Shown here one piece after another: positions 46,498 to 58,405 of a stretch of 64,000 nt of DNA. The stretch is taken from contig CM046350.1 in the NCBI GenBank assembly GCA_025403435.1, forward strand, positions 3,130,070 to 3,194,069, written 5' to 3'. Under the pieces are notes generated by a model. It did not search any database. It was not told the origin of the DNA and worked only from the letters and a program-made list of their open reading frames with translations. Numbering within the stretch: position 1 is the first letter of the stretch; every line of letters begins with the position of its first letter. The position numbers and the translations under genes are program-made. This DNA is from Artocarpus heterophyllus (Eukaryota; Streptophyta; Magnoliopsida; Rosales; Moraceae).

Positions 46498-49400
46498 TCA
46501 TGGCTGAGCAATCCCCTTTTTCACGAGCATATCATAGACCCTGTCAACTTTATTCGGCTCTATTTTGAATAGATGATGTGCATCGGATTTTTTAGTCATG
46601 TTGCCGCTGAAGATTTGTATTGACATAATCTCTATCATCTTAAGATAGATCTGTGGAGCTAATCTCATCTCGCCGCAAAGCCGTTTCTCCTGCCAACCCA
46701 TCAGAGTAGATTGTTCATATAAAGCCTTCGTAAATTTGTTATCAGTTTCTAAGGGTCCGTAACATTTCATTGTCAATGAATTTAGGCTAAAGACTTGACA
46801 TATAGCCTTAATGAAAGTGTCAAGGCAATTCAAGGAAAAGGCAGAGTCATCAAGCAAAGTAGAGTGATGACCAGCCAACAGGAAAGCCAAGTAATTAAAT
46901 ACTTACAGCTTCGGACAGTAGATCTGCACCATTGAAGCACATTATATCCATATCAACTACAGAGCTCGAAGCGGCCTGTCCGGTTGGTCTTGAATTTGTG
47001 TCCTTGGAATCCGAGGCCATGAATGCATTGGGACCTCCTTGACTACTTGTACCAGTATGAGGGCTCTCCTTTATCCTACGAGCATTTTCTTCAGCTTCCC
47101 TTTTCCTTTTCTGTTCAAGATATGTATCTGCCTCGACCGACGTACGACAACCAGCAGCTTGGGCCTCCTGTGAAAATAACATTGCATAGTGTATACGCGG
47201 AGAATAAGTTGAATGCATACCAAATTCAAATGATGGATGACAACAATGTATCGTACCTTGAGTTCCTGAATTCTTTTCTTTGTCCGATGCTCCGAAATGA
47301 CGGTCTGAAGCAACTCTTCATGCTCTTCCTTGGAATGGAAACGCATGAAGACATCATAACGCCGACAAATTGCTCTCTCTTCAGGTGATAAGTCCTTCTC
47401 GAAAGGATTCGGATATAACAAATTTCTTTCCAATATGAAATCCTTCCTACGCTTCCTCTCATCAAGCCTGCCAGCAAGTTTATGTCAACTACAGCTACCA
47501 CAAATATTTCCTTGAGATTTGATAGTTACCGGTTTCAGACGTAAAAATAAAAAATAAAAAAATAAAATAAATAAAATTTTCTATGACTATGACTTACTAC
47601 TACCTCTTCGAGTAGATACGCAGCACTCTCAACTTCAGCTCACGCTCTTCCTCAGTGTCAGCATCCTTAAATTCCATGTCAGCCAGCAGCTGCTCAGCGT
47701 CATTATCATATTCAGGATCAAATTCCTGCCTTTTGGCGTTATAACCGCTCAGCTCAGCTAAAGAAGGACCCTCATTCGCCAAAATCGGTTTCTTCCCCTT
47801 ATAACCCCTGTCCGCCAGAGGCTCTGCCGGCAACACAAGAAAGAAGAGTATAATCTATCAGTTTTTTCCAAATTGAATTATAGAAGCCTCACTAGAATAC
47901 TTAGCATCTAATTTTCTCCAGAAGTAGATGCAGAGAGAGTTGTTCACTGTCGTCCACAGCAAAGATAATGTAAGCACCGTGAACCAATTCATATGCATAT
48001 GTACTGTTTATTTGCAGAGAGAAGGAAAATTTTCTATTAATTTTTTATGTCTAAAGCCGCCAAAATGTTTTACACTTGTGTCATTGGCCAAAAAGACAGA
48101 CCAATCTAGTGTGAATCCGAGAGAGAGAGAGAGGAAGAGAGAGAGAGTTTATGAGTACCTGAATCACATACTCATAAATGTATGTAATCACATATGAAGT
48201 ACTAAACCATACCTTCAAGTTTTACGATACTAGGAGCATCTCTGACTTGGGTCCCCTTGGATGGCTTCTTGTTAGGAGCAGCAGCTGAAGCATTTGCGCT
48301 GCTGGAACGAGACCCAGATTCTGCATCTGCAATATAAGAAACTACGATAAAGTATCTTACAATTCTATCTTCTAATAAATTAAAATCCAATAATTTAAAA
48401 AGTTTTAGACTGACCAGCATTTAAGCCAGATAGTAAACGGCTTGAGGAGCCACTTTTATGCGAATCTTCAACTCTGAGTAAGAGAAAAGAAACAAAATAA
48501 AATAGATGAACCAAGAATGAAAGCTGATTCAAAGGGGAACGATAGCTGTACTTGATTCTTGGAGAAGAAAATGGAGACTCTTCTTTCAAATTAAGCTCCG
48601 AAATACTAGGAAATCCTGTACAGTGGCAAACATTTGATTCATTCTAACTTGAATATCTTTTCTTAAATTAAGCAGAGACGAACTACTAACATTGATAAAG
48701 AAACATTCAAACAGATATAAGCATAATAAACTTCATTTTCGATTGACTTATTAGGCACATTTATAAACGTGTTAGGATTGACCATAAACTTAAATAGTCT
48801 AAGAGAAAAGGGAAATAAGAAGAAAAAGCAAAATTTCTCACAAACCTTTTTTGTCCTCACTGTGCCCCTTAGCCATAGCAAGAAGCTCCTTTCTATTTTT
48901 CCCAACAACATGAGACATGTCCTTTGACAAATGCATTCAGACACTTGATTACTTTCACAAAAAGTTGCTATTATTGAAACAGCATTAACTATCTCAGAAT
49001 GTTTCATACCGGAAGAGGAAAGAATGGGGAGTTTATGTATACATTTGTATAGTGACTGATGCATTGCTCTTTACTCTTTGTCCCCACATGCTCAGCAACC
49101 TCAGGCCAGTTTCCCAAGCCATAAATTTCGATTCCCTAATATAACCAATGTCAATTAAACAAATAAACAAAAGTCGGATAAAGATGAACCCAGATTCACT
49201 AAGTTGTTAAGTACTAATTGAGAGATGAAACCAAAACAGAAGTACCTCTAGAAGCAGTATCTCATCATCTGCATTCCAGTCGGCGCAAATAAGAGGGAAA
49301 GATAAATTATCCTATTAAATGAAAATACACAAAAACATCGAGTATAAGAAAGGCTATAATTTCCTCAGTTTCAATTATCAAAAGAGATATAACTCTAAAA

Positions 49401-50663
49401 CTTGAAGACAAACTATTTTGACATGAAATTGGAAGTGGTAAGAAAATCAGTTTTCTTCTTTTTATGGGAAAGACATGTTCAAACAAGACAAGCTGTTAAA
49501 TATCTAAAGATGTAAGTCAAGATAAATAGTTTTACATAAACTTCTTCTTAGCATCAAAACAAAAGTTTCCAGCCGTCAAAGAACCGTTGAAACAGGAAGT
49601 TAGTCTGATTTACTCCTTTAACATATAAACTAAACCATGGAAGTTATCAGGAGGAAAGTGATTTTGTTAAAAAAGAATAAATTACTGACCATAACCCTGT
49701 AAGGGTGATTGCTTTTATGAGGTGTCACTTCAGCTCCAACAGAAAAACACTCTATACATAGGTCGAAATCGGGGCAGACGAAACACTTGATTCGAATCTT
49801 TCCAGTAATGTCCTTATCGCAGTAATTGCAATGGTATTTTCCTTCACTGGTTCCTTGACCTAACACCAAGAGAAATATGAAAGATATGAAGAAAAACAAG
49901 ATACAAATAACTAAAAACAAGACATGGTAATTATGATAGAGCCTCAACTTAATCTATTTTTTGCCATTTTAATATTTCAATTAAATAAGGTTTAAACCAC
50001 AAAAAGTTTTGGGATTTATAAACTGTTTGTAGAAATCACAGAGTCGGCTTCTAAACTAATTCAATGGCGAGTTACAAGATGATGTAGAAGTACCTGCAGA
50101 GGCAGATTCTGAATTTTCTCCACTTGATGAATTTTTCTTTCTCCTTGATCTGTTGGGCAAAATTGCAAAAAGAAAAATGGATGTTCAAGTCAAATATGAA
50201 AAATTTACGAATAAAATTGGTCAAATTATTGCAATTTCAAAGAAAATATTAAGATTAGTGTGGTCAAATCAACTTAAAACCTTAAATTATAACCCACCCA
50301 AAAATTTCCCCCAAAAAAAAACGCCAATAATTTTCTTGGGGCACAATTTTAACATGAAGGAAGAAAGTGGAATTCAAGATAAGAATGCGAATTCCGCATT
50401 TGGCTTATTCTAAAATTTCTACTTGCATATACAAGTTCGACCATGTTTTTGAAACGGAAAATTAAACTAAGCACAAAACACAAGATCGAAAACATAGCTG
50501 ATAAACTACACCCCAAAAATCAAATTGCAACGAAATGAAATCAAATTGCAAGTTAAGTAATGAATTCGAAGAAGAGAAAAGAAGCAAACTTTGAATAAAA
50601 GACGAGCGACCTTTGAGTGGGGTCCTCATCAGCGGAGTGAAAATTTCCACGAGAACGACCCAT
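46498..50663 (-). CDS. ADA2B: Transcriptional adaptor ADA2b (SAGA complex)
   Basis: Thirteen coding exons were read on the minus strand: 50663-50611, 50149-50094, 49859-49690, 49311-49246, 49135-49010, 48921-48846, 48615-48552, 48473-48415, 48326-48213, 47823-47604, 47467-47257, 47167-46907 and 46689-46498. All introns are GT-AG and all phases agree, giving 555 aa. The start is MGRSRGNFHSADEDPTQR. Residues about 45-93 are the ZZ zinc finger (CNYCDKDITGKIRIKC, CPDFDLCIEC). Residues 104-150 are the SANT/Myb domain (DWNADDEILLLEGIEIYGLG). A conserved centre at ~296 reads FDPEYDNDAEQLLADMEF, and residues 493-555 are the SWIRM domain ending YDMLVKKGIAQP. ADA2 bridges the GCN5 acetyltransferase to activators in the nuclear SAGA complex. 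The N-terminus and SWIRM match ADA2b best. All domains are intact. Confidence 0.96.
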
Positions 50664-50712
50664 TGTTGATTTCTGAAGAACTCCAGCGAGCTAACGAGCA
50701 GTAAGTGTTCCT

Positions 50713-50734
50713 TTGTTGTTGTTGTTGTTGTTGT
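50713..50734. repeat. (TTG)7 microsatellite in the ADA2b leader
   Basis: Seven TTG units (CAA on the gene strand) lie about 50 bases upstream of the ADA2b ATG, inside the likely 5'UTR. Confidence 0.8.
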
Positions 50735-50818
50735 TTTTTTTCCCCCCAAGAACAGGACGAGAAATTGAACCCAAACAATATTTTGGGTTTACAAAAAAGT
50801 GATTTTATGTCGTGATCA

Positions 50819-50828
50819 TTATATATAG
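50819..50828 (-). promoter_or_regulatory. TATA box of ADA2b
   Basis: The minus strand reads AGCTATATATAATG here, a good TATA box 156-165 bases upstream of the ADA2b start codon. A leader of about 125-135 bases is implied. Confidence 0.55.
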
Positions 50829-53084
50829 CTTCCAAGTTCCAACTGGGTATTTAATGGGTCAGCTCAGGAATTGGTGATTTTTCCAGATTTTCGTATTTTG
50901 TCTCCTTTTTCAGGATTTCGGATATTTGGTAGGTCAGTGGCAGAAATGCCCAAAACACTGGAGCGTTCTTACATAATGCTAGTTTTTATTTATTTATTAA
51001 TTATTTTTTCATAGAAATATTAAAAAGAAAAATTGAGTTCCTACAAGAACAACAATTACCGGTGAAACTGAGAATAATGGGAAGGAAAGAAGAGGGTGGA
51101 GAAAAGCTCACGCCTTACAGAGTTATGTTAATCAGTGTTGAGGATAATAGGACTCGGATTGTCATTGATTCAACCAAATAGCTGACACACACGATTCATG
51201 TTTATCAATTTTTTTAGTAAAAACATAATGGTGTTTTTTTTTTTTTTTTCTGAAAAATTATAACGAGCAATTAATTAATCAGCAAAGTATGCGCCTTAAA
51301 TTTTTTTTTTTTTGCTGATAAAAAAAAAGACCAGGTGGCCCATCTTTTTGGCTATAATAGAAATTCAAGGATCATAAAAAAAGCAGTCAAGATCTCATAT
51401 AGGTTTTTTGAAGCATCAACTCAAGGTCATTATTAAAGTATATGCCTTAATTTTATTTTTTTTTTGCTGACCAAAGAAAAGATCAGATGGCCCATCTTTT
51501 TGGCTATAATAGAAATTTTAGAGTCATAGAAAAAACAATCAGGATCTCATATGAGGTTCTCTGAATCATCAACTCAAGGTCATTATTGGTTACACTCGTT
51601 ATCTCTATGCATCTACAGCCAAAGTTGGAGCATGGGCTTTAAAGAAGAACCAAAAGACGAATACAATGTAAATTAATAGGTTAATGCCATATATTTATAT
51701 TTTAAATACGAAAATCACTCGTAATAATATGTTTGATGCTAAACAAAGCCTTCTCTTTGATATCCTTTTTATTTATTTTTTCTTGCCTTCTGACGTAACT
51801 ATAGCAGGCAATCACAAGTCACAAACAACACAACATTGTTCTTCATAAGCAAATGCCATAAGCCATAATAGCAAAAAAAAATCGGGGTTCCCATTAGCCA
51901 CAAAAAAAAAAAAAGGAGGGTGTGCCACTCAGGACAAGAAGATTGGAATAAAAAAATCCTTAGTAGATATATGGAATCATTTAAGGGTGTTTAAGATTCT
52001 AGAGTTCAAACCATGAACAATATAAAGCTTTAAGTATACGGTTTAAACGATAAAATTTAAATTTTTCTGCCAAACATCTTATTCATCAATATACTATTAA
52101 AAAGGAAAAAAAGAAGAAGAAGAGCAAATACCAACTCAAGAAGATATAAAAGCCAAAAGGCAAGGAGAATAGTAACATATATAATCTCTTGCCAAGCACT
52201 TGTAAGAAACAGCGTTGCCAAGAACAACCAGTAACTAAATTGTCTCCCCCTTTTCTTCTTCTCGCCTGTGAAGTTGAACAGATTAGGGTCCACCACCAAG
52301 AACAATATATAGGGTTTGTTTGGTGTACGGATTTACAATGATATGGTTTAAAACTTTATGATTTAAGTTGTGGGTTTTAATGTATGCTTTAAATAGTGGT
52401 TTTAAACTGAAATTTGAAATATAAAAGGGTTAAAACAAGAATGAAACATGATATTAAGTTTAAAACAAGAGTTAAAGTTTGAAAAACTATGGTTTATGAA
52501 AAGAAAATGAGAATGAGAATGAAAATGATTTTTACCGTGAAAAATAGTTCAAACCGTGTAAACTTAAAGAGGTAGAATTTAGATTTTGAAGGTCTTGATT
52601 GGTTTAAAACGGTCTCTAAAATTTAAATTAGCCTCAATTATTATTTTATTAAACATCAATTTAAACCTCCTTTATAGTTTAAACTAACTTAAATAATTTT
52701 AAACCTACTTATCAAACCACGGAATTGTTCAGAATCTATCCTTCTAGTATTATATGGTATGGATCCGTAATTAACTCATAGCGAATTATACGGTAAGGTA
52801 TGAAAAATACTTTATGCTATTGGATGATCGCAGAAAGTCAGTACTACACAATCGTCATGTCAAACGTCATACACAGTACTTCGTTCTTTCTTCCCCATCC
52901 TTTGAAATTTCAACGCAACAATATATTATAATGGTCTTGGAAGCTTCTGGTAATCGTCAAATAGCCTCCCCATATACTATATATATAATATATACTACTT
53001 TTACTTCCCCATCCCATCATAGATAGCTCTGAATTCTTCTGCTCTTGTTTTTCTTTCATCCTTGTTAGCCATTCTTCTGCGTTA
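50829..53084. other. Divergent intergenic region between ADA2b and SERAT
   Basis: It contains a two-copy tandem duplication (51285-51587), T-runs near 51235 and 51305, and MITE-like segments near 51985-52085 (GGGTGTTTAAGATTC...CTGCCAAACATCTTA) and 52313-52735 (GGGTTTGTTTGGTG...TTATCAAACCACGG). The serine acetyltransferase promoter, with TATATATAATATATAC at about 52979-52994, lies at the right. A hydrophobic frame on the minus strand at 52057-52305 is not called (see rejected items). Confidence 0.5.
51285..51587. repeat. Two-copy tandem duplication (~151 bp unit)
   Basis: Copies 51285-51435 and 51436-51587 share AAGTAT.TGCCTTAA, a T-run followed by GCTGA, GGCCCATCTTTTTGGCTATA, ATCTCATAT and ATCAACTCAAGGTCATTATT. 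They differ by scattered substitutions. Confidence 0.88.
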
Positions 53085-54008
53085 ATGGCTGCTTGTATTC
53101 ACAATTGCACGGCCGAAACTTCGACTAACCCATTTTGTTTGGAACCAAACCCATGCCAAATCACGAGTAATTCCCCGTGTAGATTTGTCAAGCTCTCTGC
53201 ACCCACTACTTTGTCAAAACCTGCTCTCAATTGGGTTGAAGAGCAAATCTCAAACACTTGTCAAGATCATGAAGATGATGATGAGGACGGGATGTGGTTG
53301 AAGATTCGAAGGGAAGCCGAATCCGATGTACAGCAAGAGCCGCTGCTGTATGGTCACTATTTTTCGTCCATTTTGTCGCACAGTTCATTAGAGAGCGCCT
53401 TGGCGAATTTGCTAGCTATGAAGTTGAGCAATTCAAGCCTTTCAAAGAGTACACTTGTGCAGATTTTCTTCAGTGTTTTAAATGAAGATCATCAAATCAG
53501 AAGAGCTGTTAGGAAGGATCTCAAAGCAGTGAGAGAGCGAGACCCGGCTTGTACTAGTCATGTCCATTGTTTTTTGTACTTCAAAGGCTTCCTGGCTTGC
53601 CAAGCTCAAAGAGTGGCACATAAATTGTGGTCACAAAAAAGGACTGCCGCGGCCGTCTTGATTCAGAGTCGGGTTTCGGAGGTTTTTGGTGTCGATGTAC
53701 ATCCCGGAGCGAAGATTGGAAGTGGGCTGGTGATTGATCATGCCACAGGAGTTGTGATTGGAGAGACGGCCGTTGTGGGAGACAATGTCACGATCTTGCA
53801 TAATGTGACATTGGGTGGCACAGGGAAGGTGTCTGGGGATAGGCATCCCAAGATTGGTGATGGGGTTTTCATAGGAGCAGGAAGCAAAGTTTTGGGAAGT
53901 ATTAGGATTGGTGAAGGAGCTAGAATTGGTGCTGGGTCCGTTGTGTTGAAAGAAGTGCCTTCTAATACTACTGTTGTTGGAAACCCTGCTAGGCAAATTA
54001 GTAAATAA
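53085..54008 (+). CDS. Serine O-acetyltransferase (SERAT2-like), lacking the C-terminal tail
   Basis: An intron-free frame of 307 aa starts [11 protein letters not shown]. It would make O-acetylserine from serine and acetyl-CoA, the committed step of cysteine synthesis. Residues 71-180 form the helical SAT N-domain ([39 protein letters not shown]). Residues about 204-300 are the left-handed beta-helix of hexapeptide repeats, with [20 protein letters not shown] and [18 protein letters not shown]. Histidines 179 and 219 lie in conserved blocks. The N-terminus and lack of introns resemble organellar SERAT2 proteins. The chain ends GNPARQISK, whereas SERAT1/2 enzymes normally continue about 30 residues to a conserved end of the SEWSDYVI kind that inserts into O-acetylserine(thiol)lyase. 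No frameshifted remnant of that tail is visible downstream. The core should be catalytic, but cysteine-synthase-complex binding is doubtful. Transit peptide cleavage is not clear. Confidence 0.92.
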   Translation: MAACIHNCTAETSTNPFCLEPNPCQITSNSPCRFVKLSAPTTLSKPALNWVEEQISNTCQDHEDDDEDGMWLKIRREAESDVQQEPLLYGHYFSSILSHSSLESALANLLAMKLSNSSLSKSTLVQIFFSVLNEDHQIRRAVRKDLKAVRERDPACTSHVHCFLYFKGFLACQAQRVAHKLWSQKRTAAAVLIQSRVSEVFGVDVHPGAKIGSGLVIDHATGVVIGETAVVGDNVTILHNVTLGGTGKVSGDRHPKIGDGVFIGAGSKVLGSIRIGEGARIGAGSVVLKEVPSNTTVVGNPARQISK

Positions 54009-54766
54009 GGAAAGAGAAATTCTAGGGCCAATTTTTTATTTTGTCATTCTCTGTGTTTATTTTCAACTTCTTCTCTTGACATATGTCATCCCACTTTTCA
54101 ATAAAAAAGAACCATGGCTACAAACCTTATGTGTCAGCTTTTATTACAAATATGCCACTCTTTAGTGCTCTTTAGTATGTATACCTTATTGCAGGACTAT
54201 CGAATACGGGTGTGTTGACATAAGGTATGTGTTGAAAGTACACTCTTTGAGCACTGCTCGCAAATACGGGCGGACCTAGACTTTCTCTCAGACCCTGGAC
54301 CACTTAGGCCAAGACCAAATGGTTTCACTCTATTTATGTCAGAAAAGTTGTTAGTTGTGTGTTGTGTTTGATGTTATTATGTACCCAATTAGATACTTTG
54401 TTTTCAGCTTATTCTTCGAAAGTCTCTTTTTTTCAATTTAAACTTGTTTCCTGCGGCCATCAAGCAAGATATTTTTTATAATCATCTAGCTACACATGTT
54501 AATATATCGTACCGTGCTACAAAATAACTTACTAACAATTAGTTTGGTATGCTTTGAATTTGTATGATTTTCAACTTTTATAATTTGAATTTGTGGTTTT
54601 GAACATATGATGGTTTTAAATCGACATTAAAATGTAAAGATCTAAACAAAAAATAAAACATTACATCAGAAAACCGGTGTTTGAAAATATGAATTTAAAC
54701 TAGGATTTACAAAGAAAAATGAAACCATAAATGATTTTATTGTAAAAAAATGGTTCAAAAAAATTA
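54009..54766. other. 3' flank of the SERAT gene
   Basis: This holds the 3'UTR, with AATAAA-type sequence near 54101, then AT-rich intergenic DNA. From about 54540 TTTGGTATGC and TTTGAATTTG repeats lead into the MITE. No gene is supported. Confidence 0.5.
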
Positions 54767-54943
54767 TAGGGTGTTTGGAAAGGTGGTGGAAACCAGTGGT
54801 GGGAACCACTTTTACTGTAGCATGTGAGAGTTTTACACTGTAGCATATTTTTTATTGTTACTGTAGCATGTGAGAGCTTTACACTGTTCATAACTGAGAT
54901 TGTGGTGGGAATTGAGTGGTTCCCACCACTGCCAAACACCCCC
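54767..54943. mobile_element. Harbinger/Tourist-type MITE, copy 2
   Basis: It runs from TAGGGTGTTTGGAAAGGTGG to CCACTGCCAAACACCCCC, flanked by TTA on both sides (54764-54766 and 54944-54946). The interior repeats ACTGTAGCATGTGAGAGTTT and ACTGTAGCATGTGAGAGCTT. It is closely related to 30453-30618. It may be nested in a larger decayed element, since TTTGGTATG near 54543 and TTTACCAAACACCCC near 55028 form a further inverted pair. Confidence 0.87.
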
Positions 54944-55736
54944 TTAGAATTTAAAGAAATAAGTTCTCCGAACTCACTATTTGATCCGTTTTAAGCCACT
55001 TTTATTATTTTAAATCATTGTTTTATTTTGTTTACCAAACACCCCTTTTAACTTTGAGACATGGCGAACAAGTTCAAACAACTGAAACCCATTTACCAAA
55101 ACCCATGTAAAAGAACTCATAAATCCAAAACTAGAACGACGAGTCTTCACTCTTCGCAAACAACCTTTGGCTTCATTTCTAAGATCTTTGACTGAACGTG
55201 GTTTGCTGAGCCTGATTTTTAATTATTTTCATACACAAAACTCCAGCACGCCATATCTTAACACGCACAAGCATTGATTAATGCCTATAACAACATGGGT
55301 TTTCGTCAAAAAGCAAAGAACAAGGGAAGGAATATAGCTGACCTGGACAAGCATTTGTGGGACCCAACCAATCAGAAGCCGCCAAACATTGCCGATCATA
55401 GAATACGGTGCGTCCCGTTATTCCTCCAGTTACAAAATTCTCCAGCCACGTCAGAAGTGGCATTTATGTAATTCAATCAATTTCTCAGGGCAATCAGAAG
55501 TCAGAAATCAATCAGCAGAGCGAGAAGCGCGCATGACATGAAAATTTGAATTGGGACAGCGCCAGGGGGAGCGGTAGGAGAACGCGCCACGTGTTCTTAA
55601 CCTCACCATCTCCTTCAACCTTTTTCCAACCAAAAATCCGTACTCTCTATCAGTTCTTAAATATCAAAAAAAGTGTCTACTTTTCCTCTTCAAAAAACCT
55701 CTCGAGAAGAAAACCCTTATTCCTTCTGGAGCAACA
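54944..55736. promoter_or_regulatory. Promoter region of the coiled-coil gene, with G-box
   Basis: There is a canonical G-box CACGTG at 55588-55593 (context CGCGCCACGTGTTC), about 145 bases upstream of the ATG at 55737, in a locally GC-richer stretch. No clear TATA box was seen. The left third is AT-rich and may belong to the decayed element described with the MITE. Confidence 0.45.
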
Positions 55737-57850
55737 ATGGCGTCTCTGCTGAAGCCCTCGTCGCGGTACAGCTCGTACGATTCTCGATCCTCGACGTCCT
55801 CGCATTTCTCCGACCCTTCCTCGTCGGCGGAGTTCAAATGCAAGCCCACCGCCGCCGCTGTTCAGACTTTGTCTTCGCGTGAGCTCGTCAAATCGAAGCC
55901 CTCCGATCTGGCCAGGACCAAGTCCAAGCCGTCCGATCCGAACTTCACCACCATGGTGAAGAAGTTCGTGGAGAAGAGGTCTAATTCGTCGTCGAAGCTG
56001 AAGAAGGCGGCGGACAATCGGGCGGGATTGGTGATTCCGTCGGATGTGATCGCCGAGGACTTGAAGAAGACGGCGAGGAAGGGGACGACGAACTTCTCGG
56101 CTCTGCACAAGAAGTTGTTTGGGAAGGGAACGCCGTCGTCGGAGAAGGAGGTGAAGGCTTTGACCGAAGTCAAGGGGAACACGAGGACTCTGGCGATGGT
56201 TTTGAGAAGCGAGAGAGAGCTTTTGAGCCTGACTAAAGATCAGGAAATGGAGATTTCCGAGCTCAAGTCGATGCTTGAAGAGAAGAACACAGAAGTGAGA
56301 CATTCTATGTCCCCTTCTTGTCTAAGTATTTTCCTTTGCTTACAGAGAAGAATGTTGTATAATCAATTGAAAATTTTTACGTTTTCTTAGTTCTTTTAAC
56401 TTCAAATTCACCGAAAATGGAAAGAATTTTCTTTTACCTGAAACAATTCCACAATAAATGCAAGATCTTTAATTGCCCTAAATTTCGATTGAAACATCAA
56501 TGTAACACTGAAACCAAGGTTTTTCTTTACTTTCCTTTATTTGATGGTGTAAATTGTTTGAGAAGGTGGAGAAATTGAAGGACTTGTGCTTAAAGCAAAG
56601 GGAAGAGATCAAAGCATTGAAGAATGCAATACTTTTCCCGGACGCTACTAATTCGCAGTTTCAAGACATCTTGGAGAAACAGAGCTCAGAGCTGAAGCAA
56701 GCGAAACAGTTAATCCCAACACTGCAAAGACAGGTGACTTCTCTCACAGGCCAGCTCCAATGCCTAGCTGACGATCTTGCCGAGGTATACCCCATTTTCG
56801 ACATACATCACGCATAATTATCATGTCAAATTAGACTGCCAACAATTTTTTTGGATTATTCAATTATATGCTTTCCAATACGGTTGTGGAAGTTAAGAAA
56901 ACCCTTGAAGCCATGAAGGGCTATACTTTTCTATCGGAATGTGATATTCACAAAGATTATGGGTAATATCAAATTTAGAATCCGGCAACATCATGGAGAA
57001 TGGGGAGCTGGAAATGGGTCTCTCTCGCTTTCTTCCTCTTGTCTTCTGGTAGATTGCTGATATTTATTGCTTTGAGCAGGTGAAGGCTGATAAATACTTA
57101 GCGAAGGCAGGTTTTCATCACCATAGCAGTTCTCCCAGAACACCAATATTTGGTCGTGATGAGGCATCTAATTCCTTGGTAAGCACTCGATGCTATTTGG
57201 AAATTTGAACCGACAGATACACGCAAATTTTATATGCCACTTCCGTTGCAAGTTATCGTCTAGTTGAGGCTTGGGGAGTTTGGCAGTAGCTTACTGACTA
57301 TCTTATACAAGGATGCAATTTTCTTTTCTAATCTTGTTTCGCACTAGCGCTATAGATATTTCTTCAATCTTCTCCAATATTGTTTCACTTCTCTTTTTCC
57401 TAAGACATTTCTGCTCAATGAACTCAGGAGTTCAGCTCTGACGATCCAGCTAGCTCCAAGAGTCCAGATGATATGTTACTCAAAGACTTAAATCCTTGTT
57501 TGACACCTTATTATGCCAAATCAAGATCCAAGGTATCTAAGAGTGCCTCTTTTAGAATTCGCAAAACTTGCTTCCTTTCCCTCATCGACTGCAAGACAAT
57601 TATGAAATTCTAATCGATAAGTTATGGAAATTTGCAGGAGTTTGAAGCAATGGTATATGAATCTCCACAGGAAGAAGGCTTATCTGAAGACAAAATGGAG
57701 TTTGGATTTGATTCTTATAGCAGGAAACTGTCCAAAAGTTCTGATTGTTGCCAACATTCCAAAATAGGAACTACAATCTCCCGAGCGGCCCGGAGATCGG
57801 AGGACACTAAATGCAGATATGGAAAACAAATGCACCATAAACTTTTTTAA
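55737..57850 (+). CDS. Coiled-coil protein of unknown function (397 aa)
   Basis: Five coding exons were reconstructed: 55737-56294, 56566-56784, 57080-57178, 57428-57532 and 57638-57850. All introns are phase 0 with GT-AG ends, giving 397 aa. The start is MASLLKPSSRYSSYDSRSST, a Ser-rich disordered N-terminus. Residues about 60-150 are basic (KKFVEKRSNSSSKLKKAADN). Heptad-type coiled coil spans about 155-260 (SERELLSLTKDQEMEISELK, VEKLKDLCLKQREEIKALKN, SELKQAKQLIPTLQRQVTSL). The C-terminus is polar with short motifs (SPRTPIFGRDEASNSL). The exon 2 block is highly regular and looks conserved, so the gene is probably real. It resembles plant-specific coiled-coil proteins of unknown role; no enzymatic domain is present. 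Exon 1 is clearly GC-richer than the flanking DNA, as is common in first exons. Confidence 0.82.
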
Positions 57851-58405
57851 ATCATATGTCATTTGCTTTGTTCATTTCATATGTTTCATTTTTTTACGTT
57901 TTAAGTCTGTCATGTTCGAAAGACCATGATTTTTGTCAGAAGTCTACTTATTATCTTGTGGACAAGATAAAACTGCGGAAAATGCAAGGCTATTCCCATA
58001 CTTGGAGTGGAATTTATGTTCTTAAATCCGGTTACTTCTTGTACACGGCTCTTCAAGAACATAAATAAAATTTGATGATTCCACTTATCAGGGCCAAAAG
58101 GCACCATAAAAAAATTCTTCTCCATGTGTGAGGTTGTGTGTTTTCTTTGGATTGAAGTTCTTATTCATAACTGTGTCAATATAAGTTACTATTGTGCACG
58201 GCATAAGATAGAACAGGAACCATTAAACACCAAAACTGAGTTGAAAAAGTGGAACTCAACACAAACTCAGAGGAGATGCTATTTATTTATTAAACAGGGG
58301 AGCAACAACGTTTAACTTCACTTTCAACATCATCATACAGCTATACTAATGTTCAACCCGCTACACACATCACAGCATCTCCATTTCACACGCTCAGTCA
58401 TTTCC
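57851..58405. other. Convergent intergenic DNA
   Basis: It contains the 3'UTRs of the coiled-coil gene (+) and SERP1 (-). No other feature is supported. Confidence 0.6.

Noticed and set aside
47023..47388. Plus-strand frame opposite ADA2b exons
   Set aside because: It is the complement of conserved ADA2b coding sequence; the minus strand is clearly the coding strand.
52057..52305. Minus-strand hydrophobic frame (SYWLFLATLFLTSAW...) bounded by plausible splice sites
   Set aside because: It has no ATG start, no neighbouring conserved exon, and lies beside MITE-like sequence. I could not tie it to a known family, so it is not called as a gene.
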